A stretch of DNA of 64,000 nucleotides from Tardiphaga alba (lineage in GTDB: Bacteria > Pseudomonadota > Alphaproteobacteria > Rhizobiales > Xanthobacteraceae), in contig NZ_CP036498.1 of NCBI RefSeq assembly GCF_018279705.1, forward strand, positions 4,915,001 to 4,979,000, in the 5' to 3' direction. The notes under the pieces are model-generated. The model was not told the origin of the DNA and made no database searches. It saw only the letters and a list, made by a program, of their open reading frames with translations. A program made the translations under genes and the position numbers. Shown piece by piece: positions 1 through 9,478 of the stretch. The first letter of the stretch is position 1, and each line of letters begins with the position of its first letter.

Positions 1-1454
1 AGCGTGCCCCACAGATTGCCGACGCCGCCGAACACCACGACCATGAAACTGTCGATAATGTAGCTCTGGCCGAGATTGGGCGAGACATTGTCGATCTGCG
101 ACAGCGCCACGCCGGCAATGCCGGCGATGCCGGAGCCGAGGCCGAAAGTGAGTGCATCCACGCGCGAGGTGGCGATTCCCATGGAGGCGGCCATACGGCG
201 GTTCTGCGTGACGGCGCGCATCTCTAGGCCCATCGCGGTGTAGCGCAGCATGGCCAGCAGGATCACAAACACCGCCAGCGTGAAGCAGAGGATCCACAGC
301 CGGTTATAGGTGATGGTGATCTGGCCAAGCTCGAAGGCGCCCGACATCCAGGAGGGATTGCCGACCTCGCGATTGGTCGGGCCGAACATGGTGCGCACCG
401 CCTGCTGCAGCACCAAAGAGAGGCCCCATGTGGCGAGCAGCGTTTCCAGCGGGCGGCCGTAAAGAAAACGGATGATGGTGCGCTCGATGATGATGCCGAG
501 AATGCCGGCGACCAGGAAGGCGAGCGGCACGGCCATCAGCAGCGAATAGTCGAACAGACCGGGATACGAGGTGCGGATGATGTCCTGCACCACGAAGGTG
601 ACGTAAGCGCCGATCATCACCATCTCGCCATGGGCCATGTTGATGACGCCCATCACGCCAAAAGTGATGGCGAGGCCGATGGCGGCGAGCAGCAGCACCG
701 AGCCGAGCGAGAGGCCGTACCAGGCGTTCTGGCCGATGGACCACAGGGTCTGCCGGCTGTTGATGGCGGTGATGGCACTGGCCACCGTGCGCGACAGGCC
801 GAAGCTCATATCAGACGGCAAGCCGGTGAGCACCGCGAGCGCGTCCTGATCAGCGCGGGCCTTGATGATCGCAATCGCGGCGATCTTCTCGGCTTCGCTG
901 GCGTCTTCCTTATAAAGGATGATGGCGGCGCGGGCTTCGGTGAAGGCCTGTTTGGCGGCCTTGTTGGTCTCCTTCTCCAGCGCGGTATCGATCACCGGCA
1001 GCATGGAGGCCTCGTGGCTCTTGAACACCGACTGCGCCGACGCGATCCGCTTGGCGGGATCGGGCGACATCAGCGTCAGGCCACCGAGGGCCGTTTCGAT
1101 ATTGCGGCGGAGGCGGTTGTTGAGGCGCACGGCAGGCGCGCTGGCGGGGACTTCAGCAACGGCGGCGCCACTGGCGGCATCGATGCTCTTGCCATCGGCG
1201 CCGGTCACAAAAACCTTCTTGCTGTCGGGATCTGCGAACAGCCGGCCTTCCTGCAGCGCGCTGATGATGGCGAAGGCCTGCGGATGACCCGATGTGGCGA
1301 TGAGGCCGATGGCTTCATCCGTATCGGAGAAATCGTCATTGGCGAATTTGGCGACGGCGTCCTCGAAAGGACCGGCCAAGGCCGGAATGGCGGTCGCGGC
1401 CAATAGCAGGCAGGCGAGCGCAATCGCGCGGCAGCGGTGCAAGAAGTCAGTCAC
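1..1454 (-). CDS. urtB: Urea ABC transporter permease UrtB (3' end outside window)
   Basis: Inner-membrane permease of the high-affinity urea ABC importer (UrtABCDE). Translating from a GTG at 1454 gives an N-terminal signal-like segment (MTDFLHRC then a leucine/alanine-rich stretch ending PALAG). A periplasmic-type region of about 200 residues follows, then a LivH-like permease domain with GVMGVINMAHGEMVMIGAYV and several hydrophobic helices. The long extra N-terminal region is typical of UrtB and separates it from LivH. The reading frame is open to base 1, so about 484 residues are visible and the C-terminus is missing. It lies 107 bases behind urtA on the same strand and is very probably cotranscribed with it. 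The GTG start is chosen because it opens directly into the signal peptide. Confidence 0.92.
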   Translation of the reverse strand, partial: MTDFLHRCRAIALACLLLAATAIPALAGPFEDAVAKFANDDFSDTDEAIGLIATSGHPQAFAIISALQEGRLFADPDSKKVFVTGADGKSIDAASGAAVAEVPASAPAVRLNNRLRRNIETALGGLTLMSPDPAKRIASAQSVFKSHEASMLPVIDTALEKETNKAAKQAFTEARAAIILYKEDASEAEKIAAIAIIKARADQDALAVLTGLPSDMSFGLSRTVASAITAINSRQTLWSIGQNAWYGLSLGSVLLLAAIGLAITFGVMGVINMAHGEMVMIGAYVTFVVQDIIRTSYPGLFDYSLLMAVPLAFLVAGILGIIIERTIIRFLYGRPLETLLATWGLSLVLQQAVRTMFGPTNREVGNPSWMSGAFELGQITITYNRLWILCFTLAVFVILLAMLRYTAMGLEMRAVTQNRRMAASMGIATSRVDALTFGLGSGIAGIAGVALSQIDNVSPNLGQSYIIDSFMVVVFGGVGNLWGT

Positions 1455-1561
1455 AAGAAGAACCCCGGCAGAGGAAAAGGAGGAGAAGGCGGCGGTAACC
1501 GCCTTCTCCAAGTCTCGGGAGGAAAACGTGTCGTCATTGCGAGGCAATGACGACTACAAAC

Positions 1562-2884
1562 TTACGAACCCTGACCGCCGCACTTGTTGGTCTTGGTGTT
1601 GTAGTTGCCGCACTTCTTGCCGACCCAGTCGCCGATCAGGTCCTTGGAGCCATCGAGCTCCTTCGACCAGGCATCGCCGGCCACCAGCGCCGGGGTCTTC
1701 CAGACCACGTCGAACTGACCATTGCCCTTGATCTCGCCGATGAAGACCGGCTTGGTGATGTGGTGGTTCGGCAGCATCTTCGAGGTACCACCGGTGAGGT
1801 TCTTGGCCTCGATGCCCGGCAGCGCGTCGATCACCTTGTCGGCTTCGATGGACTTGGCCTTCTCGACCGCCTTCACCCACATGTTGAAGCCGATCACGGT
1901 GGCTTCCATCGGGTCGTTGGTCACGCGCTTCGGATTCTTGGTGAAGGCCTGCCAGGCCTTGATGAACTTCTCGTTCTCCGGATCCTTGATGGACTGGAAG
2001 TAGTTCCAGGCAGCGAGATGGCCGAGCAGCGGCTTGGTGTCGATGCCGGCGAGTTCTTCTTCACCCACCGAGAACGCGACCACCGGGATGTCGGTCGCCT
2101 TGATGCCCTGATTGCCGAGCTCCTTGTAGAACGGGACGTTGGCGTCGCCATTGATGGTGGAGACCACGGCGGTCTTCTTGCCGGCCGAACCGAACTTCTT
2201 GATGTCGGCCACGATCGTCTGCCAGTCACTATGACCGAACGGCGTGTAGTTGATCATGATGTCTTCCTGCTTGACGCCCTTCGACTTCAAGTAGGCTTCC
2301 AGGATCTTGTTGGTGGTGCGCGGATAGACATAGTCGGTGCCGGCCAGCACCCAGCGCTTCACCTTCTCGTCTTTCATCAGATAGTCGACCGCCGGGATCG
2401 CCTGCTGGTTCGGCGCGGCGCCGGTGTAGAACACGTTGCGCTCGGACTCTTCGCCCTCATATTGCACGGGGTAGAACAGGATGCTGTTCAGCTCCTTGAA
2501 CACCGGCAACACCGACTTGCGCGACACCGAGGTCCAGCAGCCGAACACCACGGCGACCTTTTCCTTCGTGATCAGCTCGCGCGCCTTTTCGGCAAACAGC
2601 GGCCAGTTCGAGGCGGGATCGACAACGACGGCTTCGAGCTTCTTGCCGTTGATGCCGCCCTTCTTGTTCTGCTCATCGATCATGAACAGGACAGTGTCCT
2701 TCAGCGTGGTCTCGGAAATCGCCATGGTGCCGGACAGCGAATGCAGCACACCGACCTTGATGGTGTCGTCGGCGGCGCGGGCGCCGGAGACAGCCGACAG
2801 GCCGAGCGCCAGACCGGTGGCGGCCGCCATCAGGCTGCGCCGGGATAGCGGCTTCGAAAATTGATTGGTGAAGTGGCGGATCAT
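1562..2884 (-). CDS. urtA: Urea ABC transporter substrate-binding protein UrtA
   Basis: Periplasmic receptor of the urea ABC importer, about 440 residues, family of type 1 periplasmic binding proteins (Peripla_BP_5). The N-terminus has a twin-arginine-like signal (LSRRSLMAAATGLALG, cleavage near ARA-AD). The mature protein starts DDTIKVGVLHSLSGTMAISE, which is the family's opening. Conserved UrtA segments such as YPVQYEGEE and the tyrosine-rich GTDYVYPRTTNK region are present. The ATG at 2884 is preferred over an in-frame ATG at 2971 because a GGGAGAG ribosome site precedes it and the signal peptide begins there. The sigma-54-like promoter at 2953-2967 also fits this start. It is the first gene of the operon, followed by urtB. 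Confidence 0.95.
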   Translation of the reverse strand: MIRHFTNQFSKPLSRRSLMAAATGLALGLSAVSGARAADDTIKVGVLHSLSGTMAISETTLKDTVLFMIDEQNKKGGINGKKLEAVVVDPASNWPLFAEKARELITKEKVAVVFGCWTSVSRKSVLPVFKELNSILFYPVQYEGEESERNVFYTGAAPNQQAIPAVDYLMKDEKVKRWVLAGTDYVYPRTTNKILEAYLKSKGVKQEDIMINYTPFGHSDWQTIVADIKKFGSAGKKTAVVSTINGDANVPFYKELGNQGIKATDIPVVAFSVGEEELAGIDTKPLLGHLAAWNYFQSIKDPENEKFIKAWQAFTKNPKRVTNDPMEATVIGFNMWVKAVEKAKSIEADKVIDALPGIEAKNLTGGTSKMLPNHHITKPVFIGEIKGNGQFDVVWKTPALVAGDAWSKELDGSKDLIGDWVGKKCGNYNTKTNKCGGQGS

Positions 2885-3426
2885 ATGCGGTCTCTCCCTG
2901 GACGCAGACGAATTCACTGCGAACGGCCCCACGGCCGGACACCCAAGGAATCGCAAGAAGTGTGCCAGCACCCCTTTGCTCGTTAAGTTATTGGTAAGTC
3001 TGCATCATTTTAGATCGCTGTCATGACCACAAAATCATCTCGCTTATTTCGTGTGCAATATTTTTGACCACGGCCACGGCAATCAGCCTAAATCGAGTGC
3101 AAAATTGATGCCTGTCTAAATTTCTCGCAGCGGCAATTGAGCACACGGCTCGGCTGCGAAGGTTTCATCTTGAATCCGCCCCGATCGTGTTCCATATGAT
3201 CCAGCACGACCTTGAGAATCATCGGGTCCTTGCGAGCCGCGTGTTCTGATCCCGCCTTCCTCTGATTGATTTCCAGAGCACCAGCGGTTTCTGGCTTGCC
3301 TCTTCAGCTAACCAGAATGACGCCCCAAACACGCGGGTGTCCCCAAGACACACTCGTGTGCGCCTCTGATATCCCACCTGGGCATATCGGCCGGGCGCGA
3401 TACGCCTTTATGGAAAGACCACTCTT
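2885..3426. other. Intergenic region between urtA and the helicase gene
   Basis: About 540 bases between divergent genes. It holds the sigma-54 promoter of urtA (2953-2967) and an AT-rich stretch at about 2985-3120. A 44-codon minus-strand frame lies at 3088-3222; it is unsupported and not called as a gene. Bases 3345-3426 form the 5' leader of the helicase gene. No RNA gene or repeat was recognised. Confidence 0.5.
2953..2967 (-). promoter_or_regulatory. Sigma-54 (RpoN) promoter for urtA
   Basis: On the minus strand the bases read TGGCAC-N5-TTGC, a match to the sigma-54 -24/-12 consensus with the required GG-N10-GC spacing. Transcription would start near 2941, giving a leader of about 57 bases before the urtA ATG at 2884. 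Urea transporters are commonly under NtrC/RpoN nitrogen control in proteobacteria, which fits. No clear NtrC inverted repeat was found upstream, so the activator is inferred. Confidence 0.75.
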
Positions 3427-4947
<1,521 letters not shown>

Positions 4948-4972
4948 CCGCTGACCGATCTGGAGCTAATGA

Positions 4973-5254
4973 ATGGCAAAAGAAGAGCTGATCCAGTTCG
5001 AAGGACTGGTGACCGAAATCCTTCCTGATGCACGCTATCGCGTGCAGCTCGACGCCGGACACGAAATCATTGCCTACACTGCAGGCAAGATGAAGAAGAA
5101 CCGCATCAAAACCCTCGCGGGCGACCGCGTGACGATCGAGATGTCGCCTTATGATCTGGAAAAGGGCCGACTGATCTTCCGTCACAAGGACGAACGTCCG
5201 GGTGGCGGCCCGCCCCGGTCGGGCCCGCCGCGCGGCAACTTCCGTCGCCGCTAA
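4973..5254 (+). CDS. infA: Translation initiation factor IF-1 with basic Gly/Arg tail
   Basis: Small OB-fold protein that binds the A site of the 30S subunit during initiation. Residues about 1-72 match IF-1: [11 protein letters not shown], the [17 protein letters not shown] segment, and a closing [15 protein letters not shown] stretch. The protein is 93 residues instead of the usual 72 or so. The extra 20 residues are a Pro/Gly/Arg tail ([17 protein letters not shown]) resembling RNA-binding RG tails. TGGAGC precedes the ATG. It lies close behind the rhlE-type gene and is probably cotranscribed with it. It may be a second IF-1 paralogue rather than the housekeeping copy; that cannot be settled from this window. 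Confidence 0.88.
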   Translation: MAKEELIQFEGLVTEILPDARYRVQLDAGHEIIAYTAGKMKKNRIKTLAGDRVTIEMSPYDLEKGRLIFRHKDERPGGGPPRSGPPRGNFRRR

Positions 5255-5558
5255 GCGAACGGCTTCATTTCTGTCGACAGTTTACGATGCGACATCGTCT
5301 CAATTCGCGCAGGACCCCACCCGTCCTGCGCGGGATGAGCGTCGATTTCGCTCATTCGTATACTATCAAAAAATCGTGCGCGTCCGGATTGTCATAGGGA
5401 ATAGCTTCCCTTAATGTAACGCAATCGATTTTCGGCCGGACGACATTATCTATACCCCGGTGCAGCCGGTCTAGACTGACGACCCTTCCAAAAATTCGAT
5501 GCCACCAACCTGCGTTCAGTACGTGGGTTACTACTACTATGTTGAGAAGGGACTACTC
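5255..5558. other. Leader and intergenic region ahead of cspA
   Basis: About 300 bases without a gene between infA and the cold-shock gene. It contains a promoter candidate at 5389-5417 and, downstream of it, an untranslated leader of about 135 bases. Long leaders are typical of cold-shock mRNAs. No terminator was seen directly after infA. Confidence 0.5.
5389..5417 (+). promoter_or_regulatory. cspA: Candidate promoter of the cold-shock gene
   Basis: TTGTCA at 5389-5394 and TAATGT at 5412-5417 are 17 bases apart, the optimal spacing for a sigma-70-type promoter. The spacer contains an inverted repeat (AGGGAA and TTCCCT). The predicted start near 5424 would give a leader of about 135 bases. 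The -10 match is imperfect, so this is tentative. Confidence 0.35.
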
Positions 5559-5771
5559 GTGAGCATGGGAACCGTGAAGTGGTTTAACGCCACCAAGGGT
5601 TATGGATTCATTCAGCCGGACGACGGTGGCAACGATGTGTTCGTGCACATCAGCGCCGTCGAGCGCGCTGGCCTCGGCACTCTGCGCGAAGGCCAGAAGA
5701 TCAGCTACGAAATCGTTGCTGATCGTCGCTCGGGCAAGTCGTCGGCTGACAATCTTCGCGCCGCTGGCTAA
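5559..5771 (+). CDS. cspA: Cold-shock protein, CspA family
   Basis: Single cold-shock domain protein of 70 residues that binds single-stranded nucleic acid as an RNA chaperone. RNP-1 (KGYGFI) and RNP-2 (VFVHIS) are both present, with the opening GTVKWFN. The GTG at 5559 is chosen because AGAAGGG lies 8 bases upstream; the ATG at 5565 would sit 14 bases from that site. A strong intrinsic terminator follows at 5819-5852. It follows the RhlE-type helicase and IF-1 genes, which suggests an RNA-folding or cold-adaptation neighbourhood. Confidence 0.95.
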   Translation: MSMGTVKWFNATKGYGFIQPDDGGNDVFVHISAVERAGLGTLREGQKISYEIVADRRSGKSSADNLRAAG

Positions 5772-5818
5772 GCGACAATCCGCCAGCATCACGCTGCGGA
5801 ATTGATCGTCCAAAATTG

Positions 5819-5852
5819 AAAGGCCGCATCCTCGGATGCGGCCTTTCTTTTT
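5819..5852 (+). terminator. Rho-independent terminator of cspA
   Basis: A hairpin with arms AAAGGCCGCATC and GATGCGGCCTTT and a 4-base loop is followed by CTTTTT. It lies 47 bases after the cspA stop. Confidence 0.92.
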
Positions 5853-5884
5853 AGGAGCAGATCGGCGTGAAGCTGAGCTGATCG

Positions 5885-6508
5885 CTAGCCGCCGCTCGGC
5901 GCGCAATCCGTACCCATCATGACGCAAGTCATTTGCCGTGGCTTCGTGAAGGAACGCTCGTTGAGCGTCACGCCGGCCTTCGGCACGACCCAACCAATGG
6001 TGGGCTGATAGTTGTAATTCACCTCACCGAGAATGAGATACTGGTTCGACACCCAGTTGCCGTTCGAATCTTTTGTAACGAGATCGGCCGGCACCGAGAC
6101 AACCGCATTTTTTGCCTTTTTCTCGTCCCCGCGACTCCACACGACCTTGGCCGTCTTGCTGGATGGATCGAGATAGATCTGGCTAATTGTGGCTTTCAGC
6201 TGCGTCTTGTCGTACGGCGTCAACATCGCGTCGCCGATCGTGAAGAAGTTCGTGATGTCGGCCTCCAGCACCGCGGTATAGCGCGACGTCAGATCCGACA
6301 TCGACTGCGCGATCTGACTGACCTTGCGATCCACCGCAAAGCCGTTGGAGAGATCGAGCATGCCGAAGAACATGAGCAGCATCAGCGGCGCGATCATCGC
6401 GAATTCGATGGCCGCAATCCCGCTATTGTCGCGGCGGAAACCGGCTATGCGCCGGGCCAGAATGCCGACTGCAGCTTTGCGGTGAGCGTTCATGACATGC
6501 GCCATCAT
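5885..6508 (-). CDS. TadE/TadG-like pseudopilin protein
   Basis: Membrane-anchored minor pilin-like protein of the tad pilus system, about 207 residues. The N-terminal part has the TadE signature: a short basic segment with RRDNSGIAAIEFAMIAPLM, followed by a hydrophobic helix, then a hydrophilic domain ending in a Cys-containing tail (MTCVMMGTDCAPSGG). The ATG at 6508 overlaps the stop of the upstream tadE gene (ATGA), so the two are translationally coupled. A start at 6493 is also possible. The AIEFAM site resembles prepilin-peptidase substrates, and the cpaA peptidase gene lies at 9479-10003. The exact function is inferred from family. Confidence 0.85.
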   Translation of the reverse strand: MMAHVMNAHRKAAVGILARRIAGFRRDNSGIAAIEFAMIAPLMLLMFFGMLDLSNGFAVDRKVSQIAQSMSDLTSRYTAVLEADITNFFTIGDAMLTPYDKTQLKATISQIYLDPSSKTAKVVWSRGDEKKAKNAVVSVPADLVTKDSNGNWVSNQYLILGEVNYNYQPTIGWVVPKAGVTLNERSFTKPRQMTCVMMGTDCAPSGG

Positions 6509-7056
6509 TGAGGACCAACCGCAGCGGTCGCTGCCAGCAGCCGTTTGCTGTTCGACGTTCCGCGGCTCACATTCGCAATATTGTAGCCGAGGCCGGTCAC
6601 ATAAAGCGGCCACTGATAGAAGCCACGCACGACAACCGTCTTGCTGCTCGGATAAGACGGCGGCTGATAGACGAGGCCGCCAGGGACATAGTTGCCACCG
6701 GCATCGATCGGATCGGAGATCGTGATCGTCGTCCCCGCATCGTAGGACCGGACGTCGATATCCAGTTTGTTGCAATCCATCAGCGAGGAGACACGCCCAC
6801 AGATCGCCGACTTGAAGTCGGCGGCGCTCGCGCTTTGGCTCGTATAAACAAGCCGCGCGCCATCTTGAACGCCGGTCTCCAGCACCTGCCCCGCCAGGAA
6901 GACCATGCCCGTCTCCATGATCGCGAAAATCAGAGCAAAGAACATCGGAGCGATCATCGCGAATTCGACGGCAGCAGAACCGTCCTGGCTTCGACGGAAA
7001 CGTCGAAGCCGCTTGGTGAACACAGCCAAAGAGATGATCGGTAACAGCATCAGCAA
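6505..7056 (-). CDS. tadE: TadE family pilus assembly protein
   Basis: Pseudopilin-like component of the tad pilus machine, 183 residues. The N-terminus carries FRRSQDGSAAVEFAMIAPMFF, the TadE motif at the start of a single hydrophobic helix. The remainder is a periplasmic domain with two cysteines (SAICGRVSSLMDCNK). It is translated ahead of the second TadE-like gene with a 4-base ATGA overlap. A full-match CtrA box (7150-7164) lies about 95 bases upstream of the ATG. The pair is transcribed opposite to cpaABCDEF-tadBC. Confidence 0.88.
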   Translation of the reverse strand: MLMLLPIISLAVFTKRLRRFRRSQDGSAAVEFAMIAPMFFALIFAIMETGMVFLAGQVLETGVQDGARLVYTSQSASAADFKSAICGRVSSLMDCNKLDIDVRSYDAGTTITISDPIDAGGNYVPGGLVYQPPSYPSSKTVVVRGFYQWPLYVTGLGYNIANVSRGTSNSKRLLAATAAVGPQ

Positions 7057-7149
7057 AACCTGAGCGGCAGAGAAATATCTACCGTCAGGGTGTACCTGAA
7101 ACAGATTGTCGAAGTGTTTCGTCGAATTCAGACAAAACGGGGCGAACCG

Positions 7150-7164
7150 TTAACCGATCATTAA
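7150..7164 (-). promoter_or_regulatory. CtrA-type box upstream of tadE
   Basis: TTAA-N7-TTAA with perfect spacing, and TTAACC on the plus strand at both halves. This matches the CtrA consensus of Alphaproteobacteria. It sits about 95-108 bases before the tadE start at 7056. In Caulobacter CtrA controls pilus genes, so the box is functionally sensible here. Confidence 0.65.
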
Positions 7165-7214
7165 CCGTCCAGACGCGCACGCGCGATCAGTGACGATCGC
7201 GCGCCGATCGACGA

Positions 7215-7721
7215 CTAGTTGTTGGACTTGCCGATGGTGCTGGCGGTGAGCGCCTGCTGGCCGATCGCGCCCGTCTGCTCCATTGTATTCTTGAAGAACG
7301 CATCGGCATCGCCGAGCGTGACACGACGTTCGCACGTCGGGGCACAGCTATAAGATTCACGGCTCATGCCGCGATAGACCGTAACCACCTTTCCGATCGG
7401 TCCTTCGACCTGGATCATGCGGTCCATCAGCACGCCGCCAGCTCGATCCAGCGCAACGACATTGGTGGCGCCATAGCCCTTGCCGGTGACGACGACCATG
7501 CCGCCAGGCTGAAGCGAGACGTCCGCGATCAGCGGATTGCCGACGACGATGGTGGCGATCTTTTCGGGAAATTTGACGAGCTTTGCCTGATCGACGTTGA
7601 CCGCGATCATGTCACTCGCAATGGCGGGAAGCCCAACCACCGGACAAAGAACAATACCGGCCGCAAGCGCCCGAACCATCAGAACCGCGGATATGCGGCT
7701 ACGCAACGACTGAAATGACAT
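7215..7721 (-). CDS. Pilus assembly protein with secretin N-terminal (RcpA/CpaC N-like) domain
   Basis: A 168-residue exported protein. After a signal peptide (cleavage near AIAS) comes a domain like the N-terminal part of CpaC/RcpA secretins: VNVDQAKLVKFPEKIATIVVGNPLIADVS, then GGMVVVTGKGYGATNVVALD. It lacks the secretin channel domain. A C-terminal part with a Cys pair (YSCAPTCERR) follows. The ATG at 7721 has CGGAG upstream. It lies upstream of the tadE pair on the same strand, and such short stand-alone proteins are commonly found beside tad loci. A role in outer-membrane secretin assembly is inferred. Confidence 0.82.
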   Translation of the reverse strand: MSFQSLRSRISAVLMVRALAAGIVLCPVVGLPAIASDMIAVNVDQAKLVKFPEKIATIVVGNPLIADVSLQPGGMVVVTGKGYGATNVVALDRAGGVLMDRMIQVEGPIGKVVTVYRGMSRESYSCAPTCERRVTLGDADAFFKNTMEQTGAIGQQALTASTIGKSNN

Positions 7722-7842
7722 CCTGTACTCCGGGGCGATACAAGCCGGCCTAAGCAGATACGCAGCGGTGCCGGCGCCCGACATGGCGAATCTGCCGTTA
7801 ATTGGTGAAGGAACAGCAAACACCGGTATCGATCGATGCCAC

Positions 7843-7872
7843 AAAAAAAGCCCGGCGCAGGCGCCGGGCTTG
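7843..7872 (-). terminator. Rho-independent terminator of the hydroxylase gene
   Basis: On the minus strand the arms AGCCCGGCGC and GCGCCGGGCT are followed by a run of seven T. It lies just past the stop of the fatty acid hydroxylase gene (7879-8724) and separates it from the pilus gene at 7215-7721. Confidence 0.9.
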
Positions 7873-7878
7873 TTGTCT

Positions 7879-8724
7879 CTATTCGGCTGCAGAGCGCATT
7901 TGCCGGAAAGGATAGGCCAGCTGACCGCCAAATTCCTTGGGAAGCGGCTCGCCGTCCACCCCATAATTATCCGGCAACTGCCCCTCCGGCATCCGGAACG
8001 TGCCGAACATGATGTCCCAGATAGGAAAGGTGCCCGCAAAGTTGGTGTTGCCGCCCTGCTCCAGCGAGGTGTGATGCCAGCGATGGAAGACCGGGGTCGC
8101 AATGACATATTTGAACGGACCGAGCGTCCAGTTCAGGTTGGCGTGCACGAAGGCTGAATGGAAGGTCGTGAACGGGCCGACCCACAGCATGATGTTCGGC
8201 GAGATGCCGGCCATCAGCAAGACGACATCCACGGCGACCGTACCAAGGAAAAGATTGACCGGATGGAAGCGCGCTGCGGAGATCCACTCCACCTCTTCGG
8301 AAGAGTGATGGATGGCATGATACTTCCAGAAGCCGCCGCCGTGATACATGCGGTGGAACCAGTAGAGCAGGAAGTCGGACACGACCAGGAACAGGATGCC
8401 CTGTACCCACAGCGGCAATTGCGCCAGCGGGCCATGACCATTTTCGTAAAAGGCAATCAGCTCGTCGGCGTCATGGATGTTGAACACGACGGCAGCGCCG
8501 AGAACGAGCAAGCCGATCCGCACCACGCGCGTGATCAGCGGCACGAAAAACCAATAGCAGATATCGGTAACGATCTCCGACTTACGCCACCACGGCTTGC
8601 CGGGATTGCAGGCCCAGAAATGGGTGAGGACCGTAAAGACGACGGCAAGCACGATCGTGATCGGTACCACCTTCATGATGGTCTCGCCGAACATCGTCAG
8701 CACTTCCAAAGGCAATGTAGACAT
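7879..8724 (-). CDS. Fatty acid hydroxylase / sterol desaturase family membrane protein
   Basis: Integral membrane di-iron oxygenase, 281 residues, with several hydrophobic helices in the first 130 residues. The three histidine clusters of the superfamily are visible: HRMYH, HAIHH and FHRWHH. These bind a di-iron centre that hydroxylates or desaturates lipid substrates; the substrate cannot be told from sequence. It sits between pilus genes but has its own terminator and faces away from the pilin gene, so it is probably not part of the pilus system. The ATG at 8724 opens directly into MSTLPLEVLTMF. Confidence 0.88.
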   Translation of the reverse strand: MSTLPLEVLTMFGETIMKVVPITIVLAVVFTVLTHFWACNPGKPWWRKSEIVTDICYWFFVPLITRVVRIGLLVLGAAVVFNIHDADELIAFYENGHGPLAQLPLWVQGILFLVVSDFLLYWFHRMYHGGGFWKYHAIHHSSEEVEWISAARFHPVNLFLGTVAVDVVLLMAGISPNIMLWVGPFTTFHSAFVHANLNWTLGPFKYVIATPVFHRWHHTSLEQGGNTNFAGTFPIWDIMFGTFRMPEGQLPDNYGVDGEPLPKEFGGQLAYPFRQMRSAAE

Positions 8725-8835
8725 CGCGCACCTCGACGTGTTTGTGCGCTAAGGGTTACCGCCCCATGCTTAAGGACCCATAAAGCAAAACCGACAACCG
8801 CGGTGTGATGACACCTAAGTCATTCTGAATGGGCC

Positions 8836-8850
8836 TTAAGTAGGTATTTA
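8836..8850 (+). promoter_or_regulatory. CtrA-like box upstream of the pilin gene
   Basis: TTAA-N7-TTTA, one mismatch from the CtrA consensus, about 160 bases before the pilin ATG at 9012. A second degenerate copy (TTAA-N7-TAAA) is at 8770-8784. Both are in the divergent region with the hydroxylase gene, which otherwise contains no gene (8725-9011). Confidence 0.4.
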
Positions 8851-9011
8851 CCGTGCACAAGAAGAGACAAATGCAATCGACTTTCATCAATCGAATTAAC
8901 CGCACTGCAATCCGAAACTCCTAGGGTTCATGCATGGTCACGGTGCTGAGAACGCCGGGGAGACCAGGCATCTACGATCGACAGCCACGTGCACTTATGG
9001 AGTTTTGCATT

Positions 9012-9176
9012 ATGAAAAACCTTGTTTCGCGTTTCATCAAAGACGAGTCTGGCGCCACCGCAATCGAATACGGCCTGATCGCCGCCGGCATCTCGCTGGC
9101 CATCATCGCCGTCGTCAACGGTCTCGGCACCACCCTGAACACCAAGTTCGGCAACATCAACACCTCGCTCAAGTAA
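9012..9176 (+). CDS. pilA: Flp/Fap-type pilin, major tad pilus subunit
   Basis: A 54-residue type IVb prepilin. The short leader MKNLVSRFIKDESGATAIEYGLIA contains the G/A-T-A-I-E-Y processing site, cleaved before ATAIEYG by the prepilin peptidase CpaA. A single hydrophobic helix follows, then a short hydrophilic end (NTKFGNINTSLK). GGAG lies about 10 bases upstream of the ATG. An in-frame ATG at 8934 is rejected because the leader would be too long. A strong terminator follows at 9195-9225, so the pilin can be made as a separate abundant transcript. Confidence 0.95.
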   Translation: MKNLVSRFIKDESGATAIEYGLIAAGISLAIIAVVNGLGTTLNTKFGNINTSLK

Positions 9177-9194
9177 GCGACGTATTGATTGCAA

Positions 9195-9225
9195 GGAAGG
9201 CTCCGGATCTCCGGAGCCTTTTTTG
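9195..9225 (+). terminator. Rho-independent terminator of the pilin gene
   Basis: The arms AAGGCTCCGG and CCGGAGCCTT are followed by a T-run. It lies 19 bases after the pilin stop. Confidence 0.93.
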
Positions 9226-9270
9226 TTTCTGACGGTTTCGAACACCCAGTATGAGTATCGGTGCTTCCTG

Positions 9271-9405
9271 ATGAGACAACCCAACGCTCAACGCTCGTTC
9301 ACCGACGAGCTCCGGATCTCGCTTCGCGAACCGGCCGGGATCGTCTGCGCTGCGCTCAGCCTCGCTCTCATCACCGTCATCGCCCGTATCGCGACGGTAT
9401 GGTAA
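9271..9405 (+). CDS. Possible 44-residue membrane protein between pilA and cpaA
   Basis: The frame from ATG 9271 encodes MRQPNAQRSFTDELRISLRE, followed by a hydrophobic stretch (AGIVCAALSLALITVIARIA) and a short end. The basic N-terminus followed by one membrane helix is reminiscent of small membrane proteins. There is no convincing ribosome site. The position between the pilin terminator and cpaA, co-oriented with both, is the main reason for listing it. If it is not a gene, bases 9226-9478 hold nothing else that I recognise. Confidence 0.35.
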   Translation: MRQPNAQRSFTDELRISLREPAGIVCAALSLALITVIARIATVW

Positions 9406-9478
9406 ATTCTTTCTTGTTTTCCGATTATTCATTTCTCCCGGCTAGCGTCGATCATCCTCAGTACGGGCCGTTGACCCC

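Noticed and set aside
3098..3112. Second sigma-54-like element (GG-N10-GC) for urtA
   Set aside because: The -24 half is GGCAT rather than GGCAC and the leader would exceed 200 bases; the element at 2953-2967 is much better.
3088..3222. 44-codon minus-strand frame upstream of urtA
   Set aside because: No ribosome site or recognisable family, and it overlaps likely regulatory DNA.
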